This document shows positions 7,880 through 17,119 of a stretch of 64,000 nt of DNA, in pieces; within the stretch, counting starts at the first letter, position 1, and the number at the start of each line of letters is the position of its first letter. The DNA lies in NCBI GenBank assembly GCA_016710525.1, contig JADJVQ010000014.1, positions 1 to 64,000 of the forward strand, in the 5' to 3' direction. Made by a program: the position numbers and the translations under genes. Below the pieces are notes generated by a model that was not told where the DNA came from, did no database searches, and saw nothing but the letters and a program-made list of their open reading frames with translations. This DNA is from Burkholderiaceae bacterium. Lineage in GTDB: Bacteria; Pseudomonadota; Gammaproteobacteria; Burkholderiales; Burkholderiaceae_E.

Positions 7880-9040
7880 ATGCCTGCCTATACTCGTTTC
7901 ACCATGTCCCCGACCGATCCCGTTGTCAGTGGCTTCTATCGCGCGGCGGCGGGGCTCGAACCCTGGCAGGGCGCGCTGGATCGGATCGTCTCCCTGACCG
8001 ATTCCTGGTTCTGCCAGATGATCGGCGTCGACAAGGCCACCGGGCGCGTCGCCTTCAGCCTGCAGAGCAGCGATGCGCCCATCGACGGGGTGCTCGATTA
8101 CGTGCGCGAATACCATCGGCTCGACCCGCATGTCCGGACTGCCGAAACGCTGCCCCTCGGCCAGGCGTACAACAGCAGCCGGATCGTGCCCTCGCGCCAT
8201 GTCGCCACCAACCCGTTCTATCGCGACTTCTTCCTGCCGCACGGCGCGCGCTACACCGTGGGCGTGAAGACGATCGACGACGAACACCTGTTCAGCATGT
8301 GCGCCATCCTGCGCAAGCCCGATCAGCCGATCTACAGCGCCGCGGCCGAGCGCACGATGGAGGCGCTGGGCTATCACCTCGCGCAGTCGGTGCAGGTCAT
8401 GCGCAAAGTCAGCACGCTGGCGACCCAGGCGTCGATCGGCCAGCTGCTGCTCGAGCGCAGCGAGCGGCCCAGTTTCCTGGTCGATTCGACCAAGGCCTTG
8501 CGCTACGCCAATCGCCCCGGGCTGGAGGTGCTGGCCCGCGGCGGCGTCTTCGTGCAGCGGGCGGGTTTCCTGGGCTGTGTCGATCCGGTCAGCGACGCGC
8601 TGCTGCTCGACCGGCTGATGGCGCTCGACCTGCAGGCCGACCCGGCCCACGAAGGCCCCAAGCAAACCCGGCTGGCCTTCCCGATCCGCGATGCCGCCAC
8701 CGACAAGCCCGTGCCGGTCAGCCTTTGGGCGCTGCGGCCCGAAGGCACGATGGGCGTGTTCGGCACGCACAGCCTGGCCCTGATGACGCTGGCAATGCGC
8801 CAGCCCCACCCGCAGCCCGACCCGCTGGTGCTGGCCTCGATGTTCGACCTGACGCCGGCCGAGTCCTCGGTGGCGCTGCAGCTGTGCGAAGGCAAGGTCG
8901 CCAAGGAAGTCGCCCGCAAGCTCAGGGTGAGCGAGCAGACCATCCGCTATCACCTGAAGGGTCTGTTTCGCAAGGTGGGGGTGGACAGCCAGCGCGAGCT
9001 GCTGCACCAGCTGCGCCTGGCGGCTGAACTCTGTTCCTGA
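7880..9040 (+). CDS. LuxR-family transcriptional regulator with N-terminal sensor domain
   Basis: This 386-residue protein ends in a LuxR-type helix-turn-helix at about residues 315-380: LTPAESSVALQLCEGKVAKEVARKLRVSEQTIRYHLKGLFRKVGV. The first 190 residues form an unassigned PAS/GAF-like sensor region; the acyl-homoserine lactone binding domain and a receiver domain are both absent. The next gene, also LuxR-type, begins 15 bp downstream, so the two probably share a transcript. An inverted repeat just upstream may be its own operator. The inducing signal is unknown. Confidence 0.85.
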   Translation: MPAYTRFTMSPTDPVVSGFYRAAAGLEPWQGALDRIVSLTDSWFCQMIGVDKATGRVAFSLQSSDAPIDGVLDYVREYHRLDPHVRTAETLPLGQAYNSSRIVPSRHVATNPFYRDFFLPHGARYTVGVKTIDDEHLFSMCAILRKPDQPIYSAAAERTMEALGYHLAQSVQVMRKVSTLATQASIGQLLLERSERPSFLVDSTKALRYANRPGLEVLARGGVFVQRAGFLGCVDPVSDALLLDRLMALDLQADPAHEGPKQTRLAFPIRDAATDKPVPVSLWALRPEGTMGVFGTHSLALMTLAMRQPHPQPDPLVLASMFDLTPAESSVALQLCEGKVAKEVARKLRVSEQTIRYHLKGLFRKVGVDSQRELLHQLRLAAELCS

Positions 9041-9055
9041 TCGGAAGGTGTCGAC

Positions 9056-9826
9056 TTGGATCTCTCAGACCCGCCGCCCTCCATGCTGGATGCGTCGGTG
9101 GTCTCGCGCCCGGGTGCCGGTTCATCGCGGACTTCGGCCCTCGACCTGTCCGCCCCGCCATCCGCCGACCTTGTGCCGCAGCTGATCTCGCCCATCGTCT
9201 GGCAGCTGTCGTTCCCGGTGCTGATCGTCGATGCGTCGCGCCGGCTGCTCTACGGCAATCACGCGGGCCGGGCCCTGCTGGCGGCCGGGCAGGCACTGGT
9301 GCTGCGCGACGAGCGCCTGGACTGCGTCAGCGGGGGTGACCGCGCGCGGCTCGATCGGGCACTGCTGTCGTGCTTCGGGGTTGGCGGCGGTAGCGGCGGC
9401 AATGGCAACGGCGGCAAAGGTGAAACCGGCGCCAGCGGGGTCACCTCGTTCTGCCTGTCGCCTTGCGGAAGCCATGCTCCGCTGACGGTGTCCGTGGCCC
9501 GGCTCGATGCGGGTGGAGCCGGTGACGGGATCGCGGCGGCCAGTCTCATCCTGAACCGCGGCGCCTCGCTCAGCCCCGTGCACAGGACGGTTCTGCGCGA
9601 CCTGTTCGAGCTGACCGACAGCGAAGCGGCGGTGACCGAGGCCCTGTGGGAGGGCCTGACGATTCCGGAGATCGCCAGCGCGCGGATGACCTCGCCCACC
9701 ACGGTGCGCACGCAGATCCGGTCGATCTTCGCCAAGACGCTGGTGTCGCGCCAGCAGGATCTGATCCGGCTGTTCGCGAGCCTGCCGCAGCTGGCGATTG
9801 GCGGGGAAGCGACACCGCGGCGCTGA
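9056..9826 (+). CDS. LuxR-family transcriptional regulator with PAS-like domain and Gly-rich insert
   Basis: The protein has 256 residues from a TTG at 9056, preferred because GGAAGG lies 8 nt upstream; an ATG at 9083 is the alternative. Residues about 45-110 (FPVLIVDASRRLLYGNHAGRALLAAGQALVLRD) resemble the PAS-like part of LuxR regulators. A glycine/asparagine-rich stretch follows at about 123-140. The helix-turn-helix at about 190-250 contains LTDSEAAVTEALWEGLTIPEIA and TTVRTQIRSIFAKT. It is 15 bp after the previous LuxR gene. A similar architecture occurs at 21996-22703. Confidence 0.8.
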   Translation: MDLSDPPPSMLDASVVSRPGAGSSRTSALDLSAPPSADLVPQLISPIVWQLSFPVLIVDASRRLLYGNHAGRALLAAGQALVLRDERLDCVSGGDRARLDRALLSCFGVGGGSGGNGNGGKGETGASGVTSFCLSPCGSHAPLTVSVARLDAGGAGDGIAAASLILNRGASLSPVHRTVLRDLFELTDSEAAVTEALWEGLTIPEIASARMTSPTTVRTQIRSIFAKTLVSRQQDLIRLFASLPQLAIGGEATPRR

Positions 9827-9831
9827 CCGCG

Positions 9832-9873
9832 CGGCGCTAACACCTCGGCGCTAACACCTCGGCGCTAACACCT
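9832..9873. repeat. Three tandem 14-bp direct repeats
   Basis: The unit CGGCGCTAACACCT occurs three times without a gap, followed by a partial fourth unit (CGGCG). The array begins 6 bp after the stop codon of the LuxR-type gene. It is too short for CRISPR and each unit carries TAA, so it would also stop read-through. Confidence 0.9.
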
Positions 9874-9904
9874 CGGCGGGCGACCGACCCGCGGGTATTT
9901 CGGC

Positions 9905-10345
9905 TCAGATCACCAGCGCCGCCTCGAGACCGACCACGGCCGACAGGCTGCCCTCGAGCGCACCGGCCAGCCAGGCCGGCTCGCCGCGAACCGGGGCGGG
10001 CGCGACCGCACGGCACGATGCGATCGGTTCGACGACCGGTGCAATCGGCTGAGTCTGTCGGGTTGCCGACGGCCGGCAGAGGATCAGGTCTTCCATGCGA
10101 AATTGGACGCAACACCCGTGCCAGTCGGGGCCTTCAGAGGCGGGTGGAGCCGGCCCCGGCGCGGATGCGGGGGCGGGTGTCAAGAATGGCGACTCATGCA
10201 TTCGGATGATGAACGGCCCGCTTGCTGAGCCAACCTGGAGTGGAGACGACGGCCCAGCGCCCGATGGGCTCGACCGGCCGCTGGAGGGAGCGGCGGCGGC
10301 CGCTCCCATCGCGCCTGACACTGTGCAACGAAGTGTCAAATTCAT
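9905..10345 (-). CDS. Hypothetical protein (doubtful)
   Basis: An open frame of 146 codons; an internal ATG at 10201 would give 99 residues. The product is rich in Ala, Pro, Ser and Gly and shows no recognisable domain, signal peptide or membrane segment. No convincing ribosome binding site precedes either start. If the inverted repeat at 10316-10338 is an operator, the longer start is unlikely because the repeat would lie inside the coding region. The 9827-10391 gap otherwise holds only the tandem repeats and this inverted repeat. The frame may be non-coding. Confidence 0.22.
   Translation of the reverse strand: MNLTLRCTVSGAMGAAAAAPSSGRSSPSGAGPSSPLQVGSASGPFIIRMHESPFLTPAPASAPGPAPPASEGPDWHGCCVQFRMEDLILCRPSATRQTQPIAPVVEPIASCRAVAPAPVRGEPAWLAGALEGSLSAVVGLEAALVI
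10316..10338. promoter_or_regulatory. Perfect inverted repeat, possible operator
   Basis: TGACACT and AGTGTCA are perfect 7-bp arms around 9 nt. There is no T-run, so it is not a terminator. No certain gene starts beside it. It may be a relic operator of the disrupted region to its right. Confidence 0.3.
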
Positions 10346-10391
10346 CGACTCGTCAACTCGAGGGTAACCCCGGCCTTCCGATTGGATCCGC

Positions 10392-10646
10392 CTACAGGAA
10401 GAAGTCCGTGTAATCGACGGTGCCGGTCAGTCCTGTGATGACGGCGAATTGCACCCGCGCCGCCGCAGTGCCGTTACCGTCGGCGTCGTAGTAAAGCGCG
10501 CCGGTGGCGGTGTCATACAGCAGGAAGTCATTGCTATCGTGTGCCACGCCTCCCGCGGAGGCGTACAGCTCACCGTCGTCCACTCCCGTGGTGTCGCCGC
10601 CCAGCAACGCCCCGAATTTCGTCGAATCGAGCTGGATGCTGTCCAT
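10392..10646 (-). pseudogene. C-terminal fragment of an RTX (hemolysin-type Ca-binding) protein
   Basis: The frame encodes about 85 residues with LLYDTATGALYYDADGNG followed by VQFAVITGL and a final DFFL. This is the characteristic extreme C-terminus of type I-secreted RTX proteins, where an uncleaved secretion signal follows the repeats. No GGxGxD nonapeptides precede it; homology stops near 10646-10676, and an adenylate-cyclase-type fragment begins on the other strand at 10664. It is therefore a 5'-truncated relic. The ATG at 10646 is incidental. The intact RTX gene at 19006-21960 has a different C-terminus, so this is not a copy of it. Confidence 0.7.
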
Positions 10647-10663
10647 CGCATCCGCCTCGAAGC

Positions 10664-10897
10664 CAGTTGCGGGCAATCGACATCGCGCGCATTCAGGGGG
10701 CGAAGTCCTTGGAACTGCGTGCTTCGGTCAGTCTTGCGCGCCTTTGGAGCCGGCAGGGGAAGCTGAATGACGCGCAGCGCTTGCTGCGCGCGGTGTACGA
10801 CGGGTTCACTGAGGGATCGGCGACGGCCGATCTTGCCGGAGCGAGAGCACTGCTTGAACTTCGCGTCGATGAGCCGATCGACGGGTTGGGACATTGA
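10664..10897 (+). pseudogene. C-terminal fragment of a cyclase/ATPase/TPR-type regulator
   Basis: The frame reads AIDIARIQGAKSLELRAS, then SLARLWSRQGKLNDAQRLL, then VYDGFTEGSATADLAGARAL and stops. This is the typical end of the large class III cyclase-AAA-TPR proteins. The paralogues at 24017-27397 and 27421-30741 end in related sequence (VAIDIARVQGSIMFERRALS in the first). The upstream part (SAM, cyclase, ATPase) is missing. The fragment lies back to back with the RTX fragment, with both genes cut at their 5' ends, so one deletion inside a divergent gene pair explains both. Confidence 0.7.
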
Positions 10898-10970
10898 GGG
10901 CTCAGATGTCATCGAACAACACGGCATTGCGGATGATCACCATGGCCAACCGCGCCTTCAGTGGCACTGG

Positions 10971-11366
10971 TTAGAGCAACTTGACCCCAGGCAGTTTGCG
11001 CATTCCCCGATCGAAAGTGGCCGTGAAGTCGCATGCTTGCCGGGCATGCTTGGCGACGACGAGGCAGTCGGAGAAGCCACAGTTGCCTTGCGCGAACATG
11101 TCGGCCGCCTGCGTCACCGCTTCACGATCCTCGAAGGCGAATGCCGTCTCGTTCAGCAGGCTGCGGACCGCGAGCAGCTGCGCGGCCTTGTCCTGGTCGA
11201 ACGCCGAGCGCAGGGTCCATATGGCTTCCGCCAGGACCACATCCGTCACCAGCAGCGACCCTGGCGTACCGCCGTATTCGGTCAGCAAGGCATCGATGCG
11301 CTTGTTCTGCGCCGGCTCATCGTTGAGCCACAGGCGCAGCAAGATGTTGGAGTCGAGGCCGATCAT
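10971..11366 (-). CDS. vapC: PIN-domain toxin (VapC family)
   Basis: The product is a probable ribonuclease toxin of 131 residues. The acidic PIN residues are visible: Asp5 in MIGLDSNILLRLW, Glu in VLAEAIWTL, Asp in GFSDCLVVAKHA and Asp in TFDRGMRKL. The start overlaps the antitoxin stop by 4 nt (ATGA), the usual vapBC arrangement, so it is cotranslated with its antitoxin. All catalytic positions appear intact, so the module should be functional. It lies just right of the broken RTX/cyclase junction. Confidence 0.92.
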   Translation of the reverse strand: MIGLDSNILLRLWLNDEPAQNKRIDALLTEYGGTPGSLLVTDVVLAEAIWTLRSAFDQDKAAQLLAVRSLLNETAFAFEDREAVTQAADMFAQGNCGFSDCLVVAKHARQACDFTATFDRGMRKLPGVKLL

Positions 11367-11641
11367 CGGCCGGTGGACTTGCGGCCATTGCCGGCAGGGG
11401 CGTGCTTCTCACGCAGGTGTTTGGACACCGCGTCGTCCATCTGCGCGACGGACAGTGCAATCGGATGCGGAGACTTGAGCAACCCACGGATGCGCCTCGC
11501 ATCGGGCTTGACCTGACGAGCGGTGATCGTATTGTCCTCGAGGACCTGGAAGTCGAGCATCGAGCCGGCATCGAGGCCGAGCCGATCGCGTATCTCCTTT
11601 GGAAGCGTGATCTGGCCCTTGCTGGTGAGTTTGGCGAACAT
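11363..11641 (-). CDS. vapB: AbrB/VapB-type antitoxin
   Basis: The 92-residue protein opens with the AbrB/SpoVT swapped-hairpin DNA-binding motif, FAKLTSKGQITLPKEIRDRLGL. The C-terminal half, from about residue 45, should bind and neutralise the PIN toxin encoded next. Upstream, at 11668-11692, lies an inverted repeat with 7-bp arms suited to autoregulation by the VapBC complex. GAGG precedes the ATG. Confidence 0.92.
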   Translation of the reverse strand: MFAKLTSKGQITLPKEIRDRLGLDAGSMLDFQVLEDNTITARQVKPDARRIRGLLKSPHPIALSVAQMDDAVSKHLREKHAPAGNGRKSTGR

Positions 11642-11667
11642 GGATGGATCCTCAGGCAGGAGTCGTC

Positions 11668-11692
11668 TCCTTACATTTTACTTCCGTAAGGA
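11668..11692. promoter_or_regulatory. Candidate VapBC autoregulatory operator
   Basis: Read on the minus strand, TCCTTAC and GTAAGGA are perfect 7-bp arms around an 11-nt AT-rich spacer, 27 bp upstream of the antitoxin start. The local A/T richness in otherwise GC-rich DNA suggests that the promoter lies here. Confidence 0.45.
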
Positions 11693-11731
11693 ATTTGATG
11701 TCGAGTGCCGCTCGCTCGGCGGGGTCCGGCC

Positions 11732-12964
11732 TCAACCGATCTCCAACCCCAGCAACTCCGCCACCGTCTGCCTGCGCCGGATCACCCGCGCCTGTCCGCC
11801 ATCGACCAGCACCTCGGCGATCAGCGGCCGGCTGTTGTAGTTGCTCGACATCGATGCGCCATAGGCCCCGGCATCGTGGAACACCATCAGGTCGCCCACC
11901 CGCGCCTCGGGCAGCTCGCGGGTCAGCACCACGCCGCCTTCGCCCTGCGTGAACACGTCACCCGACTCGCACAGCGGGCCGGCCACCACAGTAGGCCGAA
12001 CAGGGCGCGGCGAGTCGTCCGCCGCCAGCAAGCTGATGCCGTGGTGGCTGCCGTACATCGACGGGCGCATCAGGTCGTTGAAGCCCGCATCGACCAGCGC
12101 GAAGAAATTGCTGCCCATGCTCTTGGTGGCGCGCACCTGCGCCAGCAGCACGCCCGACTCGGCCACCAGGAAGCGGCCCGGTTCGATCTCCAGGTGCACC
12201 GGATGGCCCAGGCGCTGCGCGATCTCGCGGCGCGCCTCATCCCACAGGCCGAAGTAGTGGGCCGTGTCGATCCGCGGTTCGCCGTCGCGATACGGGATCG
12301 ACAATCCGCCGCCGGCCGAGATCGCGTGGATCGGCATGTCCAGCCTCGCGACCATGTCGACCATGGCATGGCAGACCTGTTCGAGGTGGCCGTAGTCCAC
12401 GCCCGAGCCGATGTGCATGTGCAGGCCCTGCAGCGCCAGGCCGTGCTGGCGGATCGCGGCCACCGCCTGCGGCAGGTCGGCATGCCAGATGCCGTGCTTG
12501 CTGTGCTCGCCACCGGTATTGGTCTTGTTGCTGTGGCCGTGACCGAAGCCCGGATTGATGCGCAGCCACACCCGATGCCCGGGCGCGCGCGCGCCGAGCT
12601 GATGCAGCATGTCGATCGATCCGGCGTTGACCGGAATGGCCTCGGCCACCACCCGGTCCAGGGTCGCTTCGTCGATCAGGTCGGCGGTGAAGACGATGCC
12701 CGGGGTGCCCTCGCCGCGTGAACTGAAGCCGGCGGCCAGCGCACGCTCGATCTCGCCCAGCGACACCGCGTCCACCACTACGCCTTGCTCGCGCATCAGG
12801 CGCAGCAGATGGATGTTGGAATTGGCCTTCTGCGCGAACCGGATGGTGTCGAAGACGGCCAGTTCGGCGATGCGCGCGCGGATGGTGGCGGCGTCGTACG
12901 CCCACAGCGGCGTGCCATGGGCTCGGGCCAGTTCGCGCAGCAGGTCGGGGGAGAAGGGGTTCAT
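11732..12964 (-). CDS. lysA: Diaminopimelate decarboxylase
   Basis: The enzyme performs the last step of lysine synthesis, meso-diaminopimelate to L-lysine, with PLP. The start at 12964 (MNPFSPDLLRELARAHGTPL) gives 410 residues, normal for LysA; an upstream extension to 13030 is not family-like. The PLP lysine is in FAQKANSN, the glycine-rich phosphate loop in ISAGGGLSIPY, and GPLCESGDVF is the decarboxylase signature at the active site. It is divergent from a LysR-type gene, the arrangement first known in E. coli lysR-lysA, with a palindrome between. Confidence 0.95.
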   Translation of the reverse strand: MNPFSPDLLRELARAHGTPLWAYDAATIRARIAELAVFDTIRFAQKANSNIHLLRLMREQGVVVDAVSLGEIERALAAGFSSRGEGTPGIVFTADLIDEATLDRVVAEAIPVNAGSIDMLHQLGARAPGHRVWLRINPGFGHGHSNKTNTGGEHSKHGIWHADLPQAVAAIRQHGLALQGLHMHIGSGVDYGHLEQVCHAMVDMVARLDMPIHAISAGGGLSIPYRDGEPRIDTAHYFGLWDEARREIAQRLGHPVHLEIEPGRFLVAESGVLLAQVRATKSMGSNFFALVDAGFNDLMRPSMYGSHHGISLLAADDSPRPVRPTVVAGPLCESGDVFTQGEGGVVLTRELPEARVGDLMVFHDAGAYGASMSSNYNSRPLIAEVLVDGGQARVIRRRQTVAELLGLEIG

Positions 12965-13042
12965 GCGGGGTACCAGCGAGGGAAGGGGGGCCGGGGCAGC
13001 CCGCCATGGTGGCGAACTTGTCGCATGCAATCCAATGCCAAT

Positions 13043-13063
13043 CTGTGAGTAATGAATTCACAG
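13043..13063. promoter_or_regulatory. Candidate LysR box in lysA-lysR intergenic region
   Basis: CTGTGA and TCACAG are perfect 6-bp arms around a 9-nt AT-rich spacer (21 bp in all), containing a T-N11-A core typical of LysR-family sites. It is 16 bp before the lysR start and about 80 bp upstream of lysA. Confidence 0.5.
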
Positions 13064-13079
13064 CTGATATGCTTGTCCG

Positions 13080-14030
13080 ATGCAGCTCACCCACCGGCAG
13101 ATCGAGTTTTTCCGGGCCGTGATGGCCACCGGCCAAGTCACCCGCGCGGCTCAATCGCTGCACACCTCGCAGCCCACCGTCAGCCGCGAGCTGGCCCGGC
13201 TGGAGCAGGTGCTGCAATTGCGCCTGTTCGATCGCATTCGCGGCCGCCTGCAGCCCACCGCGCGGGCGCTGGCCCTGCATGAAGAGGTCGAGCGCTCGTA
13301 TGTCGGCCTCGATCGCATCGCCGCCACCGCGCAGGCACTGCGCCAGTTCGCCCATGCGCGGGTGAGCATCGCCTGCCTGCCGGCGCTGGCGCACGCGCTG
13401 CTGCCGCAGGCCACGCGCCTGTTCCTGGCCGGCCATGCACAGGCGCAGGTGTCGGTCACGCCCCAGGAGTCGCCGCTGCTCGAGCAATGGCTGACCGAGC
13501 AGCGTTTCGACCTGGGCCTGAGCGAACGGCGCGAGGCCCCGCCCGCCACCGTGCGGCGCCTGCTGCTGCAGGCCGACGAAGTGGCCGTGCTGCCCGCCGG
13601 CCACCCGCTGGCCCGCCGGCGCATGCTGCAGCCGCGCGACTTCGCCGGCCTGCCCTTCATCAGCCTGGCGCCCGCCGATCCCTACCGGCAGCTGGTCGAT
13701 GCCGTGTTCGATCAGCACGGCGTGGCCCGGCGGATGACGGTGGAAACCGGCAGCGCGGTGTCGGTCTGCGAAATGGTGCGTCAGGGCGTGGGCGTCGCCA
13801 TCGTCAATCCGCTCACCGCCCTGGCGATGAGCGGCGACGAACTGGTGATCCGTCCCCTCTCGATTCCCATCGCGTTCGAGGTCGCGCTGGTGGTGCCGCA
13901 ATGGCGTTCGCCCAATCCGTTGCGCGACGCTTTCGAGCAGGCGCTTGGCGAGGCAGCCGCGGGGCTGGCCCGGCGGCTTGCCGCGATGCCCGGCAACCCC
14001 AGACGCCGGGGTGCGCTTCGCGGCGGGTGA
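13080..14030 (+). CDS. lysR: LysR-type regulator, probably of lysA
   Basis: The protein has 316 residues with the helix-turn-helix at the N-terminus (LTHRQIEFFRAVMATGQVTR, then SLHTSQPTVSRELARLE) and an effector domain from about residue 90. The N-terminus starting directly with RQIEFFRAV and the divergent lysA neighbour match E. coli LysR, the diaminopimelate-responsive activator of lysA. Assignment to lysR rests mainly on this context. The 115-bp divergent region holds a suitable palindrome. Confidence 0.88.
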   Translation: MQLTHRQIEFFRAVMATGQVTRAAQSLHTSQPTVSRELARLEQVLQLRLFDRIRGRLQPTARALALHEEVERSYVGLDRIAATAQALRQFAHARVSIACLPALAHALLPQATRLFLAGHAQAQVSVTPQESPLLEQWLTEQRFDLGLSERREAPPATVRRLLLQADEVAVLPAGHPLARRRMLQPRDFAGLPFISLAPADPYRQLVDAVFDQHGVARRMTVETGSAVSVCEMVRQGVGVAIVNPLTALAMSGDELVIRPLSIPIAFEVALVVPQWRSPNPLRDAFEQALGEAAAGLARRLAAMPGNPRRRGALRGG

Positions 14031-14094
14031 CGCGGTGCGGGAGCCTCCCGGCCCGGCCGTGCCGATCAGTCCGACCGCGCCCGAACTTTCACAC

Positions 14095-14712
14095 CTAGGC
14101 TGCGCGGGCGGCCCGCTTCGCCGGTTGCTTGGCCGCACCCTTGACGATGGCCTTCCCGGGAGCTGCCGCCTTCTTGGCCGCCGCCTTGGTGGCCTTGGCC
14201 TTCGGAGCCGCGGCCGGCTTCACCTTCGATGCCGCGGGCTTCGCTTGGGCGCCCTGCGCCGCCTTCGTTTTGGCGCCGGACGCCGCGTTCGCCTTCGCTT
14301 TCGCGCCAGATGCCGCCTTCGCTTTCGCGCCCGGCGCCGCCGGCTTCGCGGCAACGGCCTGCTTCGCGTCGGCCAGCATCTTCCTGGCGCTGGCCTGCAC
14401 CTTCGTCGCGCCCGCCTGCAGCTCCTTGGCGGTCTTGCGGGCCGTGGACACAACTGCGCGCTTTTCCTTGGCCACCGCCTGCCGCACTTTGGCCACTTCC
14501 CGCCGGGCCCCGGCCTTGGCCTGCTTCGCGGTCTTGATCAGCGAAGACTCCAGCGCCTGCGCGTCCTGGGTCACTGTCCGCTGAACCTTCGTCACCTCCC
14601 GTTTCGCCTTGGTGGCGACGCCTTTGGCTTCGGTGGCGAGCGCCTTGCCCACGTCCTTGATCGATTCGACCATCGCGTCGACCTTCGACTTCAGCTTCTT
14701 GCCGTTGCTCAT
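14095..14712 (-). CDS. Lysine/alanine-rich histone H1-like protein
   Basis: The 205-residue protein starts at the ATG at 14712 with GGGGAG 8 nt upstream; a GTG one codon earlier is not needed. Residues 1-110 are predicted helical and charged (KSKVDAMVESIKDVGKALAT). From about 110 on, the chain is almost wholly Ala, Lys, Pro, Gly in AKAKAAS/GAKAKA-type repeats, ending PAKRAARAA. This resembles eukaryotic H1 tails and bacterial H1-like or PhaF-type nucleoid proteins, so DNA binding or compaction is likely. The N-terminal half may be phasin-like; that is uncertain. Confidence 0.7.
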   Translation of the reverse strand: MSNGKKLKSKVDAMVESIKDVGKALATEAKGVATKAKREVTKVQRTVTQDAQALESSLIKTAKQAKAGARREVAKVRQAVAKEKRAVVSTARKTAKELQAGATKVQASARKMLADAKQAVAAKPAAPGAKAKAASGAKAKANAASGAKTKAAQGAQAKPAASKVKPAAAPKAKATKAAAKKAAAPGKAIVKGAAKQPAKRAARAA

Positions 14713-14927
14713 CACGCAGCTCCCCGGAATGGTGGGCGGACACGGCGTGCACCACAGCTCGAATGAGCCGCGATCGTGCCAAAGCCGTGCCGGTACGTTA
14801 GTGGGCTGCGAGAAGCCGTGTCAATGCGCTTCGTCATCGCGCTGCATTCCCGATCGGCGTTGTTGCGCGGTATGCGAAGTTGACCAAGCGCAATGCCGTC
14901 CGCGGCGCCTGGGTGGATCGTGATGCC

Positions 14928-15884
<957 letters not shown>

Positions 15885-16145
15885 GTCAGGCGAACGCGAT
15901 CCAAGGTGCGAATCTGGTCCAGCACGATGAGACCGTGCTTTCCGCGAAAGGTCAGTGGAATGCGGAAGGCGGCCGGGCGGGAACCGGTTGTCATGGGAGC
16001 CACGATGACGGTTCTCAGATACGCATTCATCTCATTGGGCGAAACGACCACGCAGGGTCTGGTTTTCTGGATCTCGCTACCCAATGTCGGGTCCACCTGC
16101 GCAAGCCAGATGTCGCCACTGCGGATGTCGGCCAACGGGCGTGCC

Positions 16146-16370
16146 TTACCAGTCGAGGGCGTCGTCACCCGCATTGGCAAGCTCCGGCCAAACCAGTCCG
16201 TCGTCTGCCTCGCTCGCCAGGCGACGGGCATCTTCCGTCCACGATTCTCTGGGATTGCGCTTCAACGGACGGATCTCGATCACCCCACCTCAGCCACGCC
16301 GCGAACCAGTTGTACGAGGACCGGCTTGGGAATGAGCCCCCGGGAGTTCCCATTTTCTGAGGCGACTCAT
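16146..16370 (-). pseudogene. mazE: Broken MazE/PemI-type antitoxin
   Basis: The start MSRLRKW at 16370 is in one frame. GNSRGLIPKPVLVQL continues in a second frame after a 2-bp loss at the TGG-GAAC junction. VIEIRPLKRNPRESWTEDAR to ALDW and the stop at 16146-16148 are in a third frame. Joined, these make a MazE-like protein with an AbrB-type N-terminus, but the second half of the DNA-binding domain is shortened. At least two indels are needed to restore it. It overlaps the mazF start by about 29 nt, as in intact modules. Sequencing error is possible given the nearby poly-G. Confidence 0.7.
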
Positions 16371-16390
16371 GATGCTTGAGAAGGTCAATG

Positions 16391-17119
16391 TTAGCACCCC
16401 AAAGCTTCCCGTGTGATAAGCCCGCTACCCGAAGGACTCGACCCGACCGCCCGCAGGTCCTCCACCCACGTCCCGGCGGCACGGGCCTCCGCTTCGTGGG
16501 GCTCGTCGCGCCAGGTCTCGGCCAAAGCGGCCGCTTCCCATTCGCGCATCGGCGCCAGCCCGCGCAGGCGGGCCGCGTAGGCCAGCGCCGGTTCGCTCAG
16601 GTTCAGCCGGTAGGTCTGGATCCGAAAGGCCACCGGCGCGAAGAACGCGTCGGCCGCGCAGAAGTCGCTGCCGGCCAGAAAGGGCCCGCCAAACTTCTTC
16701 AGTCCTTCGCACCACAGCGTGTTCAGGCGATCGAGATCGGACTGCAGCGCTGGCGGCACCGGGCCCAGGTCGACCCGGATGCCGCAATTGAAGGTGCAGC
16801 GTTCGCGCAGCACGCCAAAGCCGGAATGCATCTCGGCGGTCGCGCAGCGTGCCCAGGTGCGCGCCAGCACCTCGCGCGGCCACACCCCCGGGTGGCGCTC
16901 GGCCAGGTATTCGGTGATGGCCAGCGAGTCCCAGACCGCCACCCCGGCGCTCACCAGGCAGGGCACCTTGCCGGTCGGCGAGAACGCGCGAAACGCGTCG
17001 GCATCGCCCCCGAAGGGCACCAGCCGCTCCTTGAACGGAATGTCGAGCATGCGCATCAGCACCCAGGGCCGCAGCGACCACGACGAGTAGTTCTTGTTGG
17101 CGATGTAGAGCTGTGTCAT
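16391..17119 (-). CDS. Glutathione S-transferase family protein
   Basis: The 242-residue protein starts at the ATG at 17119, preceded by GAGGG. The thioredoxin-fold N-domain reads LYIANKNYSSWSLRPWVLMR with the glutathione-binding AVWDSLAITEYLAERHP (the Glu/Asp-Ser position) at about residues 60-75. An all-helical C-terminal domain follows. The first Ser cluster (YSSWS) is probably the catalytic site. It is divergent from an acyl-CoA synthetase gene across 123 bp. The substrate is unknown. Confidence 0.9.
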   Translation of the reverse strand: MTQLYIANKNYSSWSLRPWVLMRMLDIPFKERLVPFGGDADAFRAFSPTGKVPCLVSAGVAVWDSLAITEYLAERHPGVWPREVLARTWARCATAEMHSGFGVLRERCTFNCGIRVDLGPVPPALQSDLDRLNTLWCEGLKKFGGPFLAGSDFCAADAFFAPVAFRIQTYRLNLSEPALAYAARLRGLAPMREWEAAALAETWRDEPHEAEARAAGTWVEDLRAVGSSPSGSGLITREALGC

